Shown here: one piece after another, positions 1 through 10,400 of the stretch
How the letters are laid out: every line of letters starts with the position of its first letter
How positions within the stretch are numbered: position 1 is the first letter of the stretch
From: Micavibrio sp.
GTDB taxonomy: Bacteria; Pseudomonadota; Alphaproteobacteria; Micavibrionales; CSBR16-224
Length of the DNA: 32,198 nucleotides
Reading direction: 5' to 3'
NCBI GenBank assembly: GCA_027047045.1
Contig: JALTWL010000323.1
Location: 1 to 32,198 of the forward strand
Program-made: the position numbers and the translations under genes
Notes under the pieces: generated by a model
Seen by the model: only the letters and a program-made list of their open reading frames with translations
The model's database searches: none
What the model was told of the DNA's origin: nothing

Positions 1-1027
1 CATAACCTGTAAGTAATCTTGGTATATCATCATAAAGCTCTTTTTTTGCTGTTTCTCGTGAATTTACATCAAATAAATAAAGTTGCCCTTCTTCTTCTGG
101 ATTATAAGATAACATATTTAAGCCTGCCCTTCCGTAATGGGCTTGCATTGTGCTATTATCGTGCAAAATATTATTATATACCTGTCTAGCTCTATAAGAA
201 TTTGCAAAATGTATTAACCAATATCTCCAGCCATTAGGGTTGTGAATTGAAAAAGGGCTAAAATAAGGCGTGATATTGCTTAATAAATCAAATATTACCT
301 TTTCAGATTTTCCTTGCCATTCCCCCTTACTTATAGGCTCTCCTTTTTCTAAAATATTAAATACTGCCTTATACATCTCTGGTTGTTTGATTAATGCCTG
401 ATTTTGACTTTTATTAGGAGAAAGATAGCACAGGGCAGTTTCTATAGAAAAAGTAAGGAAAATTTCTGCCGATTTCCATGAAGACATTATATCTTGAATT
501 TCATTGTAATAAACATCAGAGTATCCATATTGATCAAGATTAAAAATTACATTTTTATACCCAGCTAATCTTAACGGTTCCTTTATATATGAATAAAGTT
601 CATGAAATTCAAGGCTATAATAATTTATAGAGATATGAAGCCTAGGAGAAGTTTCTTTAATTTTAGCCTCAATAGGAGCAATATTTTCTTTCAATATTGA
701 AATAACTTTTTTGTCTATATCGTTTAATATTATATAACATTCAATTTCTATAGGTTGAATACCTTGAGCAATACGATCTATATTAATTTCCTCAAGAGTT
801 GTATTTAAGGTATCTATAAATGTTAGTGGGGAACCATATGAGCCACATTTATACTGTCCACCTCCAGCAAAGCCATCTATTATTGCTAATCTAAAATGTC
901 TGCGGTAGGGCAACTTACAACGAGTGATAAGATACTCCCTAAAATAATCTTTTAATATTTGTAGTTTCTTGCTTGAATGGTCTTCAAGAGTAACACCATC
1001 TTCCCAGCTATAATGCTTTTTTACCAT
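1..1027 (-). CDS. Three-Cys-motif partner protein (TcmP-like), copy 1, 3' partial
   Basis: The frame opens with ATG at 1027 and stays open to the left edge, so the C-terminus is missing (at least 342 residues present). The N-terminus has the His/Lys-rich helix of TcmP-like proteins (EDHSSKKLQILKDYF), then DGFAGGG near residues 51-57 and NLDQYGYSD near residues 153-161. These resemble motif I (FAGxG) and motif IV positions of Rossmann-type methyltransferases, so a SAM-dependent activity is possible but is my inference. It is the last visible gene of the minus-strand run and starts 3 bases after the stop of the three-Cys-motif gene, the partner that names this family. A second, divergent TcmP-like gene lies on the other side of that partner. 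Identity is fairly sure from the motifs and the pairing; biochemical function is unknown. Confidence 0.75.
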   Translation of the reverse strand, partial: MVKKHYSWEDGVTLEDHSSKKLQILKDYFREYLITRCKLPYRRHFRLAIIDGFAGGGQYKCGSYGSPLTFIDTLNTTLEEINIDRIAQGIQPIEIECYIILNDIDKKVISILKENIAPIEAKIKETSPRLHISINYYSLEFHELYSYIKEPLRLAGYKNVIFNLDQYGYSDVYYNEIQDIMSSWKSAEIFLTFSIETALCYLSPNKSQNQALIKQPEMYKAVFNILEKGEPISKGEWQGKSEKVIFDLLSNITPYFSPFSIHNPNGWRYWLIHFANSYRARQVYNNILHDNSTMQAHYGRAGLNMLSYNPEEEGQLYLFDVNSRETAKKELYDDIPRLLTGY

Positions 1028-1030
1028 ATT

Positions 1031-1810
1031 CTAACTATACATTGCTGTTTTAGGCATTTCATCCCATACTCGCCCTCTGTATTCACGTCCATTTGCTTTT
1101 TTAGAGCGTTTTTTATTATCTTTCCCCCATGTTCCCCACTGCTTAAAGAAAAATGCTGTACTATAATTCAAACATTGTTGATAAATTTCATCAATCCATT
1201 CTTCTTTAATAATACGGGCTTTACTTCCACTCTCACCACCTACAATGGCCCAATGTATATTTGACAAATCAATATTACCAACGGAACCAATCAATGGTTC
1301 AAAAGATATAAATCTTATCTTAGCAGGTACTTTACGTAGATAATCAACACGGTCAATTACCCTTGCATCCTCTATACTTGTACCAAGCCAAACATTTGGA
1401 AGTATATCTTCAATTGTATCAGATAATACCTTTGCCATACGCTTTGGACGTTTTGTTAATATTTGATAATTATGATGCGGTGTGTTTTTCATCACATCCC
1501 AAACAGATAAAATAAATTTATCACTAACATCTTCATGAAATAAATCACTCATAGAATTTACGAAAATCTTGCGTGGTTTCTTCCACTTATATGGTATTGC
1601 AAGGGAATCTATATCTTCTCTAATAACCCCATTCCACACTGTATTTTTACCAGTTTTTTTTATCAAGCCTTTGTATTTCTCCATTCCCATAGCTTCTAAA
1701 CGTTTCGCCATTTGCATAGCATAACAATTCTTACAGCCAGCACTAACTATTGAACAGCCAGCCACTGGATTCCACGTTGCATCGGTCCATTCTATTGCTG
1801 TTTTTGTCAT
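1031..1810 (-). CDS. Three-Cys-motif protein, phage Gp37/Gp68-like (DUF5131 family)
   Basis: This 259-residue protein starts with the family signature AIEWTDATWNPVAGC and has three closely spaced cysteines at 19, 26 and 29 (C-x6-C-x2-CY), the arrangement that gives the family its name. The pattern resembles the iron-sulfur cysteines of radical-SAM enzymes such as spore photoproduct lyase; a 4Fe-4S cluster is therefore an inference. Further conserved blocks are LTKRP near the middle, GGESG near residue 192, and FFFKQWG near residue 222. It lies 7 bases after the upstream TcmP-like gene and 3 bases before the downstream one, so the three are almost certainly cotranscribed. Family members occur in phages and mobile islands, often beside TcmP. 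A role in nucleic-acid modification or repair is plausible but not shown here. Confidence 0.88.
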   Translation of the reverse strand: MTKTAIEWTDATWNPVAGCSIVSAGCKNCYAMQMAKRLEAMGMEKYKGLIKKTGKNTVWNGVIREDIDSLAIPYKWKKPRKIFVNSMSDLFHEDVSDKFILSVWDVMKNTPHHNYQILTKRPKRMAKVLSDTIEDILPNVWLGTSIEDARVIDRVDYLRKVPAKIRFISFEPLIGSVGNIDLSNIHWAIVGGESGSKARIIKEEWIDEIYQQCLNYSTAFFFKQWGTWGKDNKKRSKKANGREYRGRVWDEMPKTAMYS

Positions 1811-1817
1811 AACTTCA

Positions 1818-2921
1818 TTACTCCATAAACCTTACGGTTATTATGCGATTTTTATTTTTATAATGTTTACTATTAATATAAAAACCACCTCTATTCCTTT
1901 GTTCTCCTGCTATAGTCGCAACTTTAATTTTTCCTATTTTTTCAAGATCCTTTAATTGTTTTATCAATTCTGAAGGTAGAAAACCGTGTTTAATACCTAA
2001 TTCATATAATACAACATTATCATAAGAACATTGATAATCTATGAAATCTAATACAGAAGAAGTGTTTTTAATCAAATTCAATATGAAAGTATTATCGTCT
2101 TGGAATAAAGTATCTTTATATTCTTTCTCTGACTGACTTTTTCGAACTTCTTTTTGAGCTTCCAAAAACTTCTCCGCTCCCAATATATGATGGGATACAA
2201 AAAACAAAGCATACTTATTATTTTTATTCTCATTTTCAAGCAACTGGTAATAAACATACTTTGACTGAGAAATATTACGAAAAGCATAGGTAATAGTCGC
2301 CGCAAAATCCTCTGGGCAATCTACAGTTTCTACTGTGGATTTATCAATACCAAGCCCTTCTAAAAACTTGGCTATTGGTTCGTAATATTTTTTATCTACT
2401 TCTGAACTATCTGCTAGCTTTAAAAACCGATATATATGACTTAAAGGAATAAAGATTAAAAAGTCACAGTTCCTTGTTTTAAAAAGAGTTTCTAAATTTT
2501 TTGTGCCAATTTGTGTGTATCCATACGGATCAATAAAAAATAAATTATGGGTATTAAAACTAGGCTGCCACTTATTAATGAATACATTGGCATCTTCACA
2601 GGAAACTGATGCGAAATCAAAATCCTTCAAATGTTCTCTTAATTGTATACAATTCTTCTCTTTATATTCATTCAGCTTTAAATTGATAGTTTTGTTATTC
2701 TTATTTTTTGTCTCTATTGCTTGTTTTATAAATTTTGCTGCTATAATAGCACTACCTTCTTCATCATTATCAGAAATACCACAGCCAGCAAAAATATCAT
2801 AAATATCAATGTTATTAAACGCAGTTGTCACTAACAATATAGAGAGATAACGCTGAAGGTATAATCTATATAGCTCTAATTTGATTTTACTATGTTCATG
2901 AATAATATTATTTTTATCCAT
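1818..2921 (-). CDS. Three-Cys-motif partner protein (TcmP-like), copy 2
   Basis: This 367-residue protein has a TcmP-like layout: an N-terminal helix (HSKIKLELYRLYLQRYL, residues 10-26), DIFAGCG at 42-48, and FFIDPYGY at 128-135. The last two look like methyltransferase motifs I and IV. Residues from about 295 onward (LPSELIKQLKDLEKIGKIKV) look like a winged helix, common at the end of TcmP proteins and suggestive of nucleic-acid binding. It overlaps the end of the AlbA_2 gene by 8 bases and is followed 7 bases later by the three-Cys-motif gene. It is clearly diverged from copy 1: the motifs are spaced differently and copy 1 reads LDQYGY where this one reads IDPYGY. Having two partners around one three-Cys protein is unusual. 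Catalytic activity is inferred only. Confidence 0.75.
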   Translation of the reverse strand: MDKNNIIHEHSKIKLELYRLYLQRYLSILLVTTAFNNIDIYDIFAGCGISDNDEEGSAIIAAKFIKQAIETKNKNNKTINLKLNEYKEKNCIQLREHLKDFDFASVSCEDANVFINKWQPSFNTHNLFFIDPYGYTQIGTKNLETLFKTRNCDFLIFIPLSHIYRFLKLADSSEVDKKYYEPIAKFLEGLGIDKSTVETVDCPEDFAATITYAFRNISQSKYVYYQLLENENKNNKYALFFVSHHILGAEKFLEAQKEVRKSQSEKEYKDTLFQDDNTFILNLIKNTSSVLDFIDYQCSYDNVVLYELGIKHGFLPSELIKQLKDLEKIGKIKVATIAGEQRNRGGFYINSKHYKNKNRIITVRFME

Positions 2922-4212
2922 TTGATACCTTTTTTATTATATAGTGAACAGCAGCGTCATTATATAAAGACGGAGTTCCGCTAGGTAATACTTTTGTTTT
3001 CTTATATTTTTCAGCATGTTTATTATTACAAAAATTATATGCTGAATACTTTTTATTTTGCTTTAAATTTTCATCTTTTATTACCTTATTAATCTTAGTG
3101 TTTGTTACGCCTGCAACCTGCTTCTTTACCTCATCCGTCATTTCCTGCCATGAATAAGGATAAGTTTTAATAAGATCTTCCTTAGTCATAACAACTTTAG
3201 CAGAGCTCTTGAGTTCTCCGATAAGTTTTAAAGCAGGAGCACCAGATTTCTCGACAAACTCTCCCTCTTTCACAAAGCTAATTTGTGGCAAAACCTTTTC
3301 ATCAATAACAAAGCTTCCCGCCTTACCATCTACCTCACCAGTATCCAGATTTAAAACTGCGGAATTTTCAATTCCATTAGATAAAATATTGCTTATATGT
3401 TTGGTGAGAATTGTTTTGGATAGGCTGCGAATTCTCTCTTCAATAATTTGTTGTAATTCCACGGGAGCAATCAAACGGTTCTCACCTTGATAGCGATAAT
3501 AGATATGCCCCTCTGCTGCTCCACTTTCCTTGTGCTGCCTAATAAACATCACAGGTTTTATTTTTGCAGGGTAGATATATATGATACCAACAGTTTTACT
3601 GTTAAAATCCATTGTTTTAGTGTCAAAATCAATCCCACAACTCAGATAGTTTCTTATAGTTTGGTTCACGTCTTTACGATCAAAATTTCTAAATTTTTCT
3701 TTATCTATTCCAACTAATTCCCATGTTTTATCTTTAACACCAAATACTATATAACCACCTTTGTTGTTAGCAAATGCTACTATTGCTTTTATACAGTTTT
3801 TAATCCAATATTTACCAAATGACTCTTTACATTCAAGCTTATCCGTTTCTGTAATATCAAGATTTTCTTTATTGCCTTTTTGTTTTTTGAACAATTCATC
3901 TAATACTTCCTTACTTAAAGGATTTGTATCAATACCTGTAAAATTAGCTAATTCTTGTGCACGTTTTATATATTTATCTGTATCTTTATCCGAAGCTGCC
4001 TTTATTTCTTTATAGCGAGGCTTATTTGTTCTGACTTCGGAAATACGTCCACCATTGATTTCAGGCAATTTATCCAACCGTCTTGTCGTATTAATAAGAC
4101 CAAGAATATCCTGATTTCTATATTTACTTTTACCGCGACCAATAAGGTTACGAATAATTCCCACTTCGAAATCAGTCAAAGAACCTTTTCTTAATTTTCG
4201 CTGTCCCGTCAC
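2914..4212 (-). CDS. AlbA_2 / Schlafen-type (divergent AAA_4) domain protein
   Basis: The 432-residue protein has a central AlbA_2 domain at about residues 125-240. It shows a Glu-rich lead-in, the hallmark IVAFANNKGGYIVFGVKD, and a later strand ending in IYIYPAKIKPVMF. AlbA_2 proteins were formerly annotated as divergent AAA ATPases and bind nucleic acids or nucleotides. The N-terminal 80 residues are basic and look like a small DNA-binding module (GGRISEVRTNKPRY). The C-terminal 90 residues carry YPYSWQEMTDEVKK and KKYSAYNF, a module I associate with restriction-linked AlbA_2 proteins. The gene overlaps the methylase stop by 4 bases (ATGA-type) and overlaps the next gene by 8 bases. As third gene after a helicase and a methylase it fits the ATPase component of an Hma-like locus. 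That assignment rests on memory of the family. Confidence 0.78.
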   Translation of the reverse strand: MTGQRKLRKGSLTDFEVGIIRNLIGRGKSKYRNQDILGLINTTRRLDKLPEINGGRISEVRTNKPRYKEIKAASDKDTDKYIKRAQELANFTGIDTNPLSKEVLDELFKKQKGNKENLDITETDKLECKESFGKYWIKNCIKAIVAFANNKGGYIVFGVKDKTWELVGIDKEKFRNFDRKDVNQTIRNYLSCGIDFDTKTMDFNSKTVGIIYIYPAKIKPVMFIRQHKESGAAEGHIYYRYQGENRLIAPVELQQIIEERIRSLSKTILTKHISNILSNGIENSAVLNLDTGEVDGKAGSFVIDEKVLPQISFVKEGEFVEKSGAPALKLIGELKSSAKVVMTKEDLIKTYPYSWQEMTDEVKKQVAGVTNTKINKVIKDENLKQNKKYSAYNFCNNKHAEKYKKTKVLPSGTPSLYNDAAVHYIIKKVSNG

Positions 4213-7200
4213 TTCATAGTCTCCTCGATGATTTGGATTTCGTCGGGGGTGAGGTCATAGAGCTTATAGACAAGACTATCTATTTTTTGTTCTAAATCTT
4301 TTACATTGGTACTTTTATCCTGTTGTTTTATTTTTGTAATTCGTTCTGTCAGATTTTCTAACTTCGCTACTATATCCTTATTTTCTTCTGTTATTGGTGG
4401 GATTGGAAGTTTCTCAAAATTATACTTATAGTGCCTGTAAGCACTACCTACAAGTGTATCAAGTTTACTAACAAACAAATTTATAATAAGTTTTGAATTC
4501 AATATAGCAAGTTGCCACAAACTTAAATCACTTGCAAAATAATTGGTATCAAGTAGATAAAATCCTTTGTTGACAGCACTATATTCATTGTCACCTACAC
4601 TAGCCCAAACAATTTTTTCTTGTTCAAAATTCTTCCAATAGGAAATTTGGTCTTGTGTTTCAAACCACTTATTTCCTGTTCTTTTTCTTGATTTTCTGCC
4701 ATCTGGCAACTTTGCACCTGTTTGAGCTAGTCGTTCTTTTCCAAACTCAAGGAGATAATCTCTTATTGCGGGATAATCATCTATATTCAAATTCAGTGCT
4801 GGAAAAGTGGCTATCAACCACAAGCCTTGCCAGTCATATGTCCATTTTTTGATGTCGCGGCCGCGCAGGAGGGGTTTTAGAATTTCGGCGGATTTTGGGT
4901 CTTTTGTACAAAGTTCTTCTTTGGTTTTATTATCAATGATAAAGGCTTCATTTAGTCCTGTTAAAACACCACGCCTTATCTCAACATACCAATCTTTTAA
5001 CGGTTTGCCTATTTTTTCTATTTTTTCTTTTAGGGCTTGTTCTTCTCTTGAGCAAATAAACCATACATCATCACTCAGGTTGGAAAGCTCTACACCATTA
5101 TTGTCTAGCTCTTGCCTGAGGTTTTTAACCTGTTTACTTACGGTTACGGCTTTAAGTTTATTTTCATTTTTCGCTCTTTCTATCAATAGGATATTGGTAT
5201 CAACGGTTGCGGTTTCAAATACGCCGCTACCTAAATCTATTAGAATTTTGGGGTTATATTCGGTAAAAAATCCTCTTAGCTTTTTGCCATATCCCGCCCG
5301 CATCCATTTGTTAGAAGTGATATAGCAAAGATTGCCGTGTTTTCTAAGCAGGTTAATACCTTTCTCATAAAATAAGGAATAAATATCACCCGTTTTAGCA
5401 AAAGTTTCAAAATCTGCTTTTGCGTATAATTTTCCTAATTTACCGCCATCTTTTTGTAATTGAATATAGGGCGGATTACCAATAACAATGTCAAAACCTT
5501 CATTATTCCTAAATACCTCTGAAAAGAAGATTCTAAAATCAAACTGTCCTTTTTTGTCAAAGGTTTTTACAATTTTGTCTATTTCACTTTCATAACTTCT
5601 TTTTTTTCTTTTTCTTGTTTCTGAGAAATGTAAATCCTTCAATTTTTCAAATTCTTTTAAAAGATGTTCGTTAAATAAATCTACTTTTATGCTAAGAAGA
5701 GAATCTCCTTTCACGATTTTATAGGTCAGGTTTGGCAGAGGTTTAATCTCATCCATGTCTTCTTCATCTACCACTAGGGATAGCCATAGCCGTAGCTTAG
5801 CAATTTCTATGGCGCTTTCTTCAATATCCACCCCATAAATACTGTTTTGGATTGCTCGGCGTTTATATTCGTAAGGATTGGTTTTATTTGTTTGTCTGAT
5901 TAGTCCTGATTCTAGCAGAGTTAATCTTGCCCGCACAATTTCATGCATAATGCCAACAGGAAATGCCCCTGAGCCAATGGCGGGGTCACAGATTTTAACA
6001 TCGGCCAGAGCTTTATCTATTGCCTTTGCATTTTTACGAATGGTTTCTGGTAGTTTGTAACGATAGGTGCTAGTTTCTTTGCCTTTTGATTTTGTTGTGG
6101 CATCATTTTCTCGAAAAGAATCTCCGTGATAGATAAAATCGGTAATATCTTCTTTGGGAACTTTTACACTATATTCTTCTTGCTCATTGATATTTAGTTT
6201 TGCATCGAGATAATTAATCAGGCTTTCCTGACACATATAATGAACAATCTCACGAGGAGTATAAAATGCTCCTTTAGATTTTCTATCTTTAACTTCCAGC
6301 AGGTTTTCAAAAACTTTACCCAGCATTTCAGGGTCAACGGCGACCTCTTTTTCTAATGCCTCATCTTCACGAACAGTGAAGTTATAACGGTCAAAAATGT
6401 CAAATATACCATCACCCTTATCACCTTGCACTGTTATGTTATTGTTCGAAAACAATTCATTAGGGATATTGAAGTCATATTGCTCCCATTCATAATTATT
6501 GGTAGGTTCAAACAGCCCACCATTTAAGAACGGGATTTTACAATCAAATCGCGAATAATAATGGCCATCACGCTCTGTCGCTAAAGCCTCATAAAATAAC
6601 GGCTCCAAATAATTATCAAAGAATTTATCGTCACCTTTATTTATACATTTTCCTAGCAATGATCTTAGATAATTTTTATCACCGGTTCCCCATTTTTCAT
6701 GTTTATCAACGCCAAGCCACCCTTTCTTTTGTAAGAAGTATAAAAAGACAATTTGCCCTAATAGCTTTTTACAAAAATCAGCCGTTTCAATATTACATAC
6801 GGCTAAATGTGCCTCTACACTAGGGTTTTCTTTACGTACTTTATCAAGGGATTCTGTCAGTCTTAAAAACAGCTCTTTATATTGTTCAAAGAATTCTTTG
6901 GTAACAGATTCAATATTAAAAGCTTGCTCAAGCTCAGTAAGCGTTGTTTCAGTATCACCTGTTAATATAGGGAATAATTGCCTTCTCGCAGTATGCGTTT
7001 TCTCATTACCGCCAACCAAGAATGAAAATCTACGCGCTGGGGTGAGTTCTTTTTTAACCTTGTTCTTTTCTTCATCCAGTACGTAGTCCATCCGTACCAG
7101 AGAGAAACGCCATTCATCAGAATCATCAGTGTAAAAAGCAACCAAAGCAGCATCTTTTAAAGCTCCGCCACGGCTACCGTTCAAATAGCGGGCAACAAAG

Positions 7201-7481
7201 TTACGCTGCATAGTACGTGCATTTTCAAGAGTTCTACTGTTTTTTAATTTTACGGCAAGGACATCTATTTCCATGCTCTCTGGGTCTGTAAACTTAAAAA
7301 GTCGTTTATAAGAAACAACACTGTCTTGAAAAGCCTCAGGGATGTATTTTCCAGTTGATGCTTTTTCTTTGCATTCTTCGTAGTTTGAAAATAGATTCCT
7401 AATAAATAAACGGAATTTATCTTCGTTATAGCTAGTAGTAAATGTTGTATCTACTAAGCTTTTTGCTTCCTGCTCTTTCAT
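4209..7481 (-). CDS. Eco57I-class N6-adenine DNA methyltransferase with TaqI-like specificity domain
   Basis: This 1090-residue protein has the motifs of gamma-type N6-adenine methyltransferases. Motif X-like GAFYTPREIVHYM lies near residue 403, motif I DPAIGSGAF near 497, and catalytic motif IV NPPY near 666. The C-terminal segment (about residues 945-1030, ending in YNFEKLPIPPI) matches the TaqI-type target-recognition domain. The long N-terminal 400 residues resemble the extended N-terminus of Eco57I-like single-chain enzymes. I see no clear PD-(D/E)xK nuclease motif in it, so cleavage would have to come from the PLD-helicase partner. The gene starts 3 bases after the helicase stop and overlaps the AlbA_2 gene by 4 bases. 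Expected role: methylate a host recognition sequence in a restriction-like defence system. Confidence 0.9.
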   Translation of the reverse strand: MKEQEAKSLVDTTFTTSYNEDKFRLFIRNLFSNYEECKEKASTGKYIPEAFQDSVVSYKRLFKFTDPESMEIDVLAVKLKNSRTLENARTMQRNFVARYLNGSRGGALKDAALVAFYTDDSDEWRFSLVRMDYVLDEEKNKVKKELTPARRFSFLVGGNEKTHTARRQLFPILTGDTETTLTELEQAFNIESVTKEFFEQYKELFLRLTESLDKVRKENPSVEAHLAVCNIETADFCKKLLGQIVFLYFLQKKGWLGVDKHEKWGTGDKNYLRSLLGKCINKGDDKFFDNYLEPLFYEALATERDGHYYSRFDCKIPFLNGGLFEPTNNYEWEQYDFNIPNELFSNNNITVQGDKGDGIFDIFDRYNFTVREDEALEKEVAVDPEMLGKVFENLLEVKDRKSKGAFYTPREIVHYMCQESLINYLDAKLNINEQEEYSVKVPKEDITDFIYHGDSFRENDATTKSKGKETSTYRYKLPETIRKNAKAIDKALADVKICDPAIGSGAFPVGIMHEIVRARLTLLESGLIRQTNKTNPYEYKRRAIQNSIYGVDIEESAIEIAKLRLWLSLVVDEEDMDEIKPLPNLTYKIVKGDSLLSIKVDLFNEHLLKEFEKLKDLHFSETRKRKKRSYESEIDKIVKTFDKKGQFDFRIFFSEVFRNNEGFDIVIGNPPYIQLQKDGGKLGKLYAKADFETFAKTGDIYSLFYEKGINLLRKHGNLCYITSNKWMRAGYGKKLRGFFTEYNPKILIDLGSGVFETATVDTNILLIERAKNENKLKAVTVSKQVKNLRQELDNNGVELSNLSDDVWFICSREEQALKEKIEKIGKPLKDWYVEIRRGVLTGLNEAFIIDNKTKEELCTKDPKSAEILKPLLRGRDIKKWTYDWQGLWLIATFPALNLNIDDYPAIRDYLLEFGKERLAQTGAKLPDGRKSRKRTGNKWFETQDQISYWKNFEQEKIVWASVGDNEYSAVNKGFYLLDTNYFASDLSLWQLAILNSKLIINLFVSKLDTLVGSAYRHYKYNFEKLPIPPITEENKDIVAKLENLTERITKIKQQDKSTNVKDLEQKIDSLVYKLYDLTPDEIQIIEETMK

Positions 7482-7484
7482 GCC

Positions 7485-10400
7485 TTATCCTTTAATTAAA
7501 AATTCTGAGAGAATAATTTCTCTTACAGAGTTATTTTCTGTTTTTTTATCATTTATATATATATCATCTGCCTCAATATGATTTTTTAGCACAGCTAATA
7601 TCTTAAGCGGTGCAAGACCTGATTTTTTTAAAGCAGCTTTAATACGTTTGCTGGTATTTTTAGGAATACTGCCAACTTCAAAAGCCTTTCTGACTCGTTT
7701 TAAATATTCTTCATCTTCTTCTGTAAAACCTTTAAATGTACGAATAGAACTGGATTTTAACATTTTAATGATTTGTGCTTCATTTGAAGCACCACCTCTT
7801 GTAGCGGAAGCTTCTTGTGAATCTTCTGATGTGATGTTTTTTAGATGCTCTTTATTTTGTGCAAGCAAATCATAATAACTTTGAGGCACGTGGTGTAATT
7901 TAGTTTCTGGAATGCATTCAAATAAGGACGCCGCCTCAAGGAAAGTTAGCTCTTGTGGGTTAACATTATCAACCACTACAAACTTCTTTAAACGTCCTTT
8001 ACGGAAAAATGTAATTAAGCTATCAGTGCTTACTATATCCGTTTTATCTAACTTACGACCACTACGGGCTTTTTTAGGTAGCTTTTTTATATGCTCAAAC
8101 AAATCTGGATTCTTATCTCGTAAATCACGAATTACTTTTAGATGTCTTAACTCTGAATCTGCAATGTCTTCCTCATCTTCAAATGTATTTTTATCATTCA
8201 ATTTTTTATAAAGGTTATCACCAAATAATTCATGTGTAGACAACTCTTCGTCATCGCTCAAGTATTTTGCATCTTCGCCAAGAGTATTGTGGAAGGCTTG
8301 AATTTTTGCCTTGATATTATCCTCTAATCCTAAATGTGCATCTGATTGTGCTGTTGGAAAAATATTGAAAACATAAATTTTATTGTGCTTTGTTCCAACA
8401 CGATTCACACGACCAACACGTTGCAATACTCTTGTCGGATTCCACGGTAAATCGTAATTAATAATAATATGAGAGCGGTGGAGATTTATCCCCTCTGCCA
8501 ATACATCTGTAGTAATTAGAATACTAACATCATCTTTAGGCTTTTTATGCTCTGGTTGATAGTTTGCTTCAATTATGTCTCTTAAACTGTTTCCACTATA
8601 TTTTTCACCTCGGTATGTTCCGCCTTGACTTGAATACGAGAGAACCTTGTCAGTAAATGTTTTATCCAAATTTTCTTGCAGATATTCAACAGTTTCTTTT
8701 GATTCACTAAAAATGATAACTTTTTGATCTTTTAGTATTGGATTTTCCTGTAATTCTTTTGTGAAATATTCTAGTTTTGGATCGCTATCTATGGGCTTCC
8801 ATAAAGCAGATATTTTCTTCAAAATAATAAGATCAGTTTCTAAATTATCTTTATATTCTGATTTGAAATCATCAGATGAAATCTTTTCTGCATTCTCTTC
8901 CTCTAATAAAAAATGCAATTTATCCTCATTGTCGGATTCTAAAAGTTCAAATACATCAACCTTATTGCTTATCCAAACAGTTCCAGAGTCATACATGCTT
9001 ATAAAATTTTCGTAAGATGTTATGAAACGAGAAAGTGAACGTTTAAATGCGTAAAAGCTACTCTCTAAACGCTTAACAAGTATTCCCTTCATAAAACCGC
9101 CTACATTACGTTGAGATTGCAGTTCAAACTCCAACAACTTCTCTTTTAGAAAAAGTTTTGGTGTATAGCGTGCATAGGAAAATTCTTTAAGCAATTCCAT
9201 CGTTTGGTCAAAAACCCTGTCCGTTTCTTTATCAAATTGATAAATAATCCTTTGTGGTTTTCCTATATCAGGAAACGTCAATCCTTGCTGTGTGATATCT
9301 TTACTAAAGTATTTTTTAATCTCTGAACGTGTACGCCGAACCATAATATGTTTTAACACCTTGTCACGAACCTGCTCAGAAGTACGCTTAACGGCATCTA
9401 AATATTCTTGAGAGCCTTTTTCATGACCATCTAGTTCTTTTTGCTGTTCCCTAAAGAAAGCTTCAAGGTTTTGAGCGCCTGGAATTGTACTGTTTTTTGC
9501 TGGCTGGAATAATTTAATCTGCGTTTTTATATCATCTAACTTGTTATTCAAAGGCGTAGCAGAAACAAGAATTACTTTCTTATTTCGACAGATTCTATGT
9601 AGGTTTTCATAGCTACTTGTAATCTCATTTCTAAATCTATGAGCTTCATCAATTACAATGTATGTATATTTATCAACGCCTTTTTTAAGTAAATATTCTA
9701 ATTTACCTAAAGATTCCACATCAAAACCCGGAACATAAAATTGATGTAATGTTTCCTTCCAGTAATCAGCTAGCACAGGTGGACAAATGATTAGTTTTCT
9801 TCCCGGAGGAAGTTGTTGTAATAACATAGCGGTAATAAAAGTTTTGCCTAACCCAACAACATCAGACAAGAATACACCATCATACGTATCTAGAATTTTC
9901 TTAGCAGATAAAACGGCTTGGCGCTGATAACTTAGGTCCATAAAGCCATCAGGTAATGCAAAGTCTATTTCTTCATCTGCATTTATATCTTCTTTGAAAT
10001 ATTCATATAGGAATTTTAAGTAAATTTGATAAGGAGTAATCTTGTCATTCAGCCATGTTTTATTGCGTATGGTGTCAATATACTCCTCAGTTATATCCAC
10101 GCCTTCCTCCCACAGATCCTCAAACCTATCAAGAGCATATTCGACATCCGCTTTGTCTTTAAGCTCTACATTAAATTCACGCTGGGCAACGAGACCGTTT
10201 TCAGAAAAATTACTTGATCCAGTAACAACACGACCATAATCTCTATCATCTTCTTGAAACCTTGTAATATAAACCTTTGCGTGAATGTTATGGCTAGGGT
10301 GAACACGAAGTTCTAATTTTCCAGATTTAATAAATTCAATAAATTTTTTAGCGGCAACTTCAACTTCATAGATGTCTTCTGTAACTTCCATCTCATGGAC

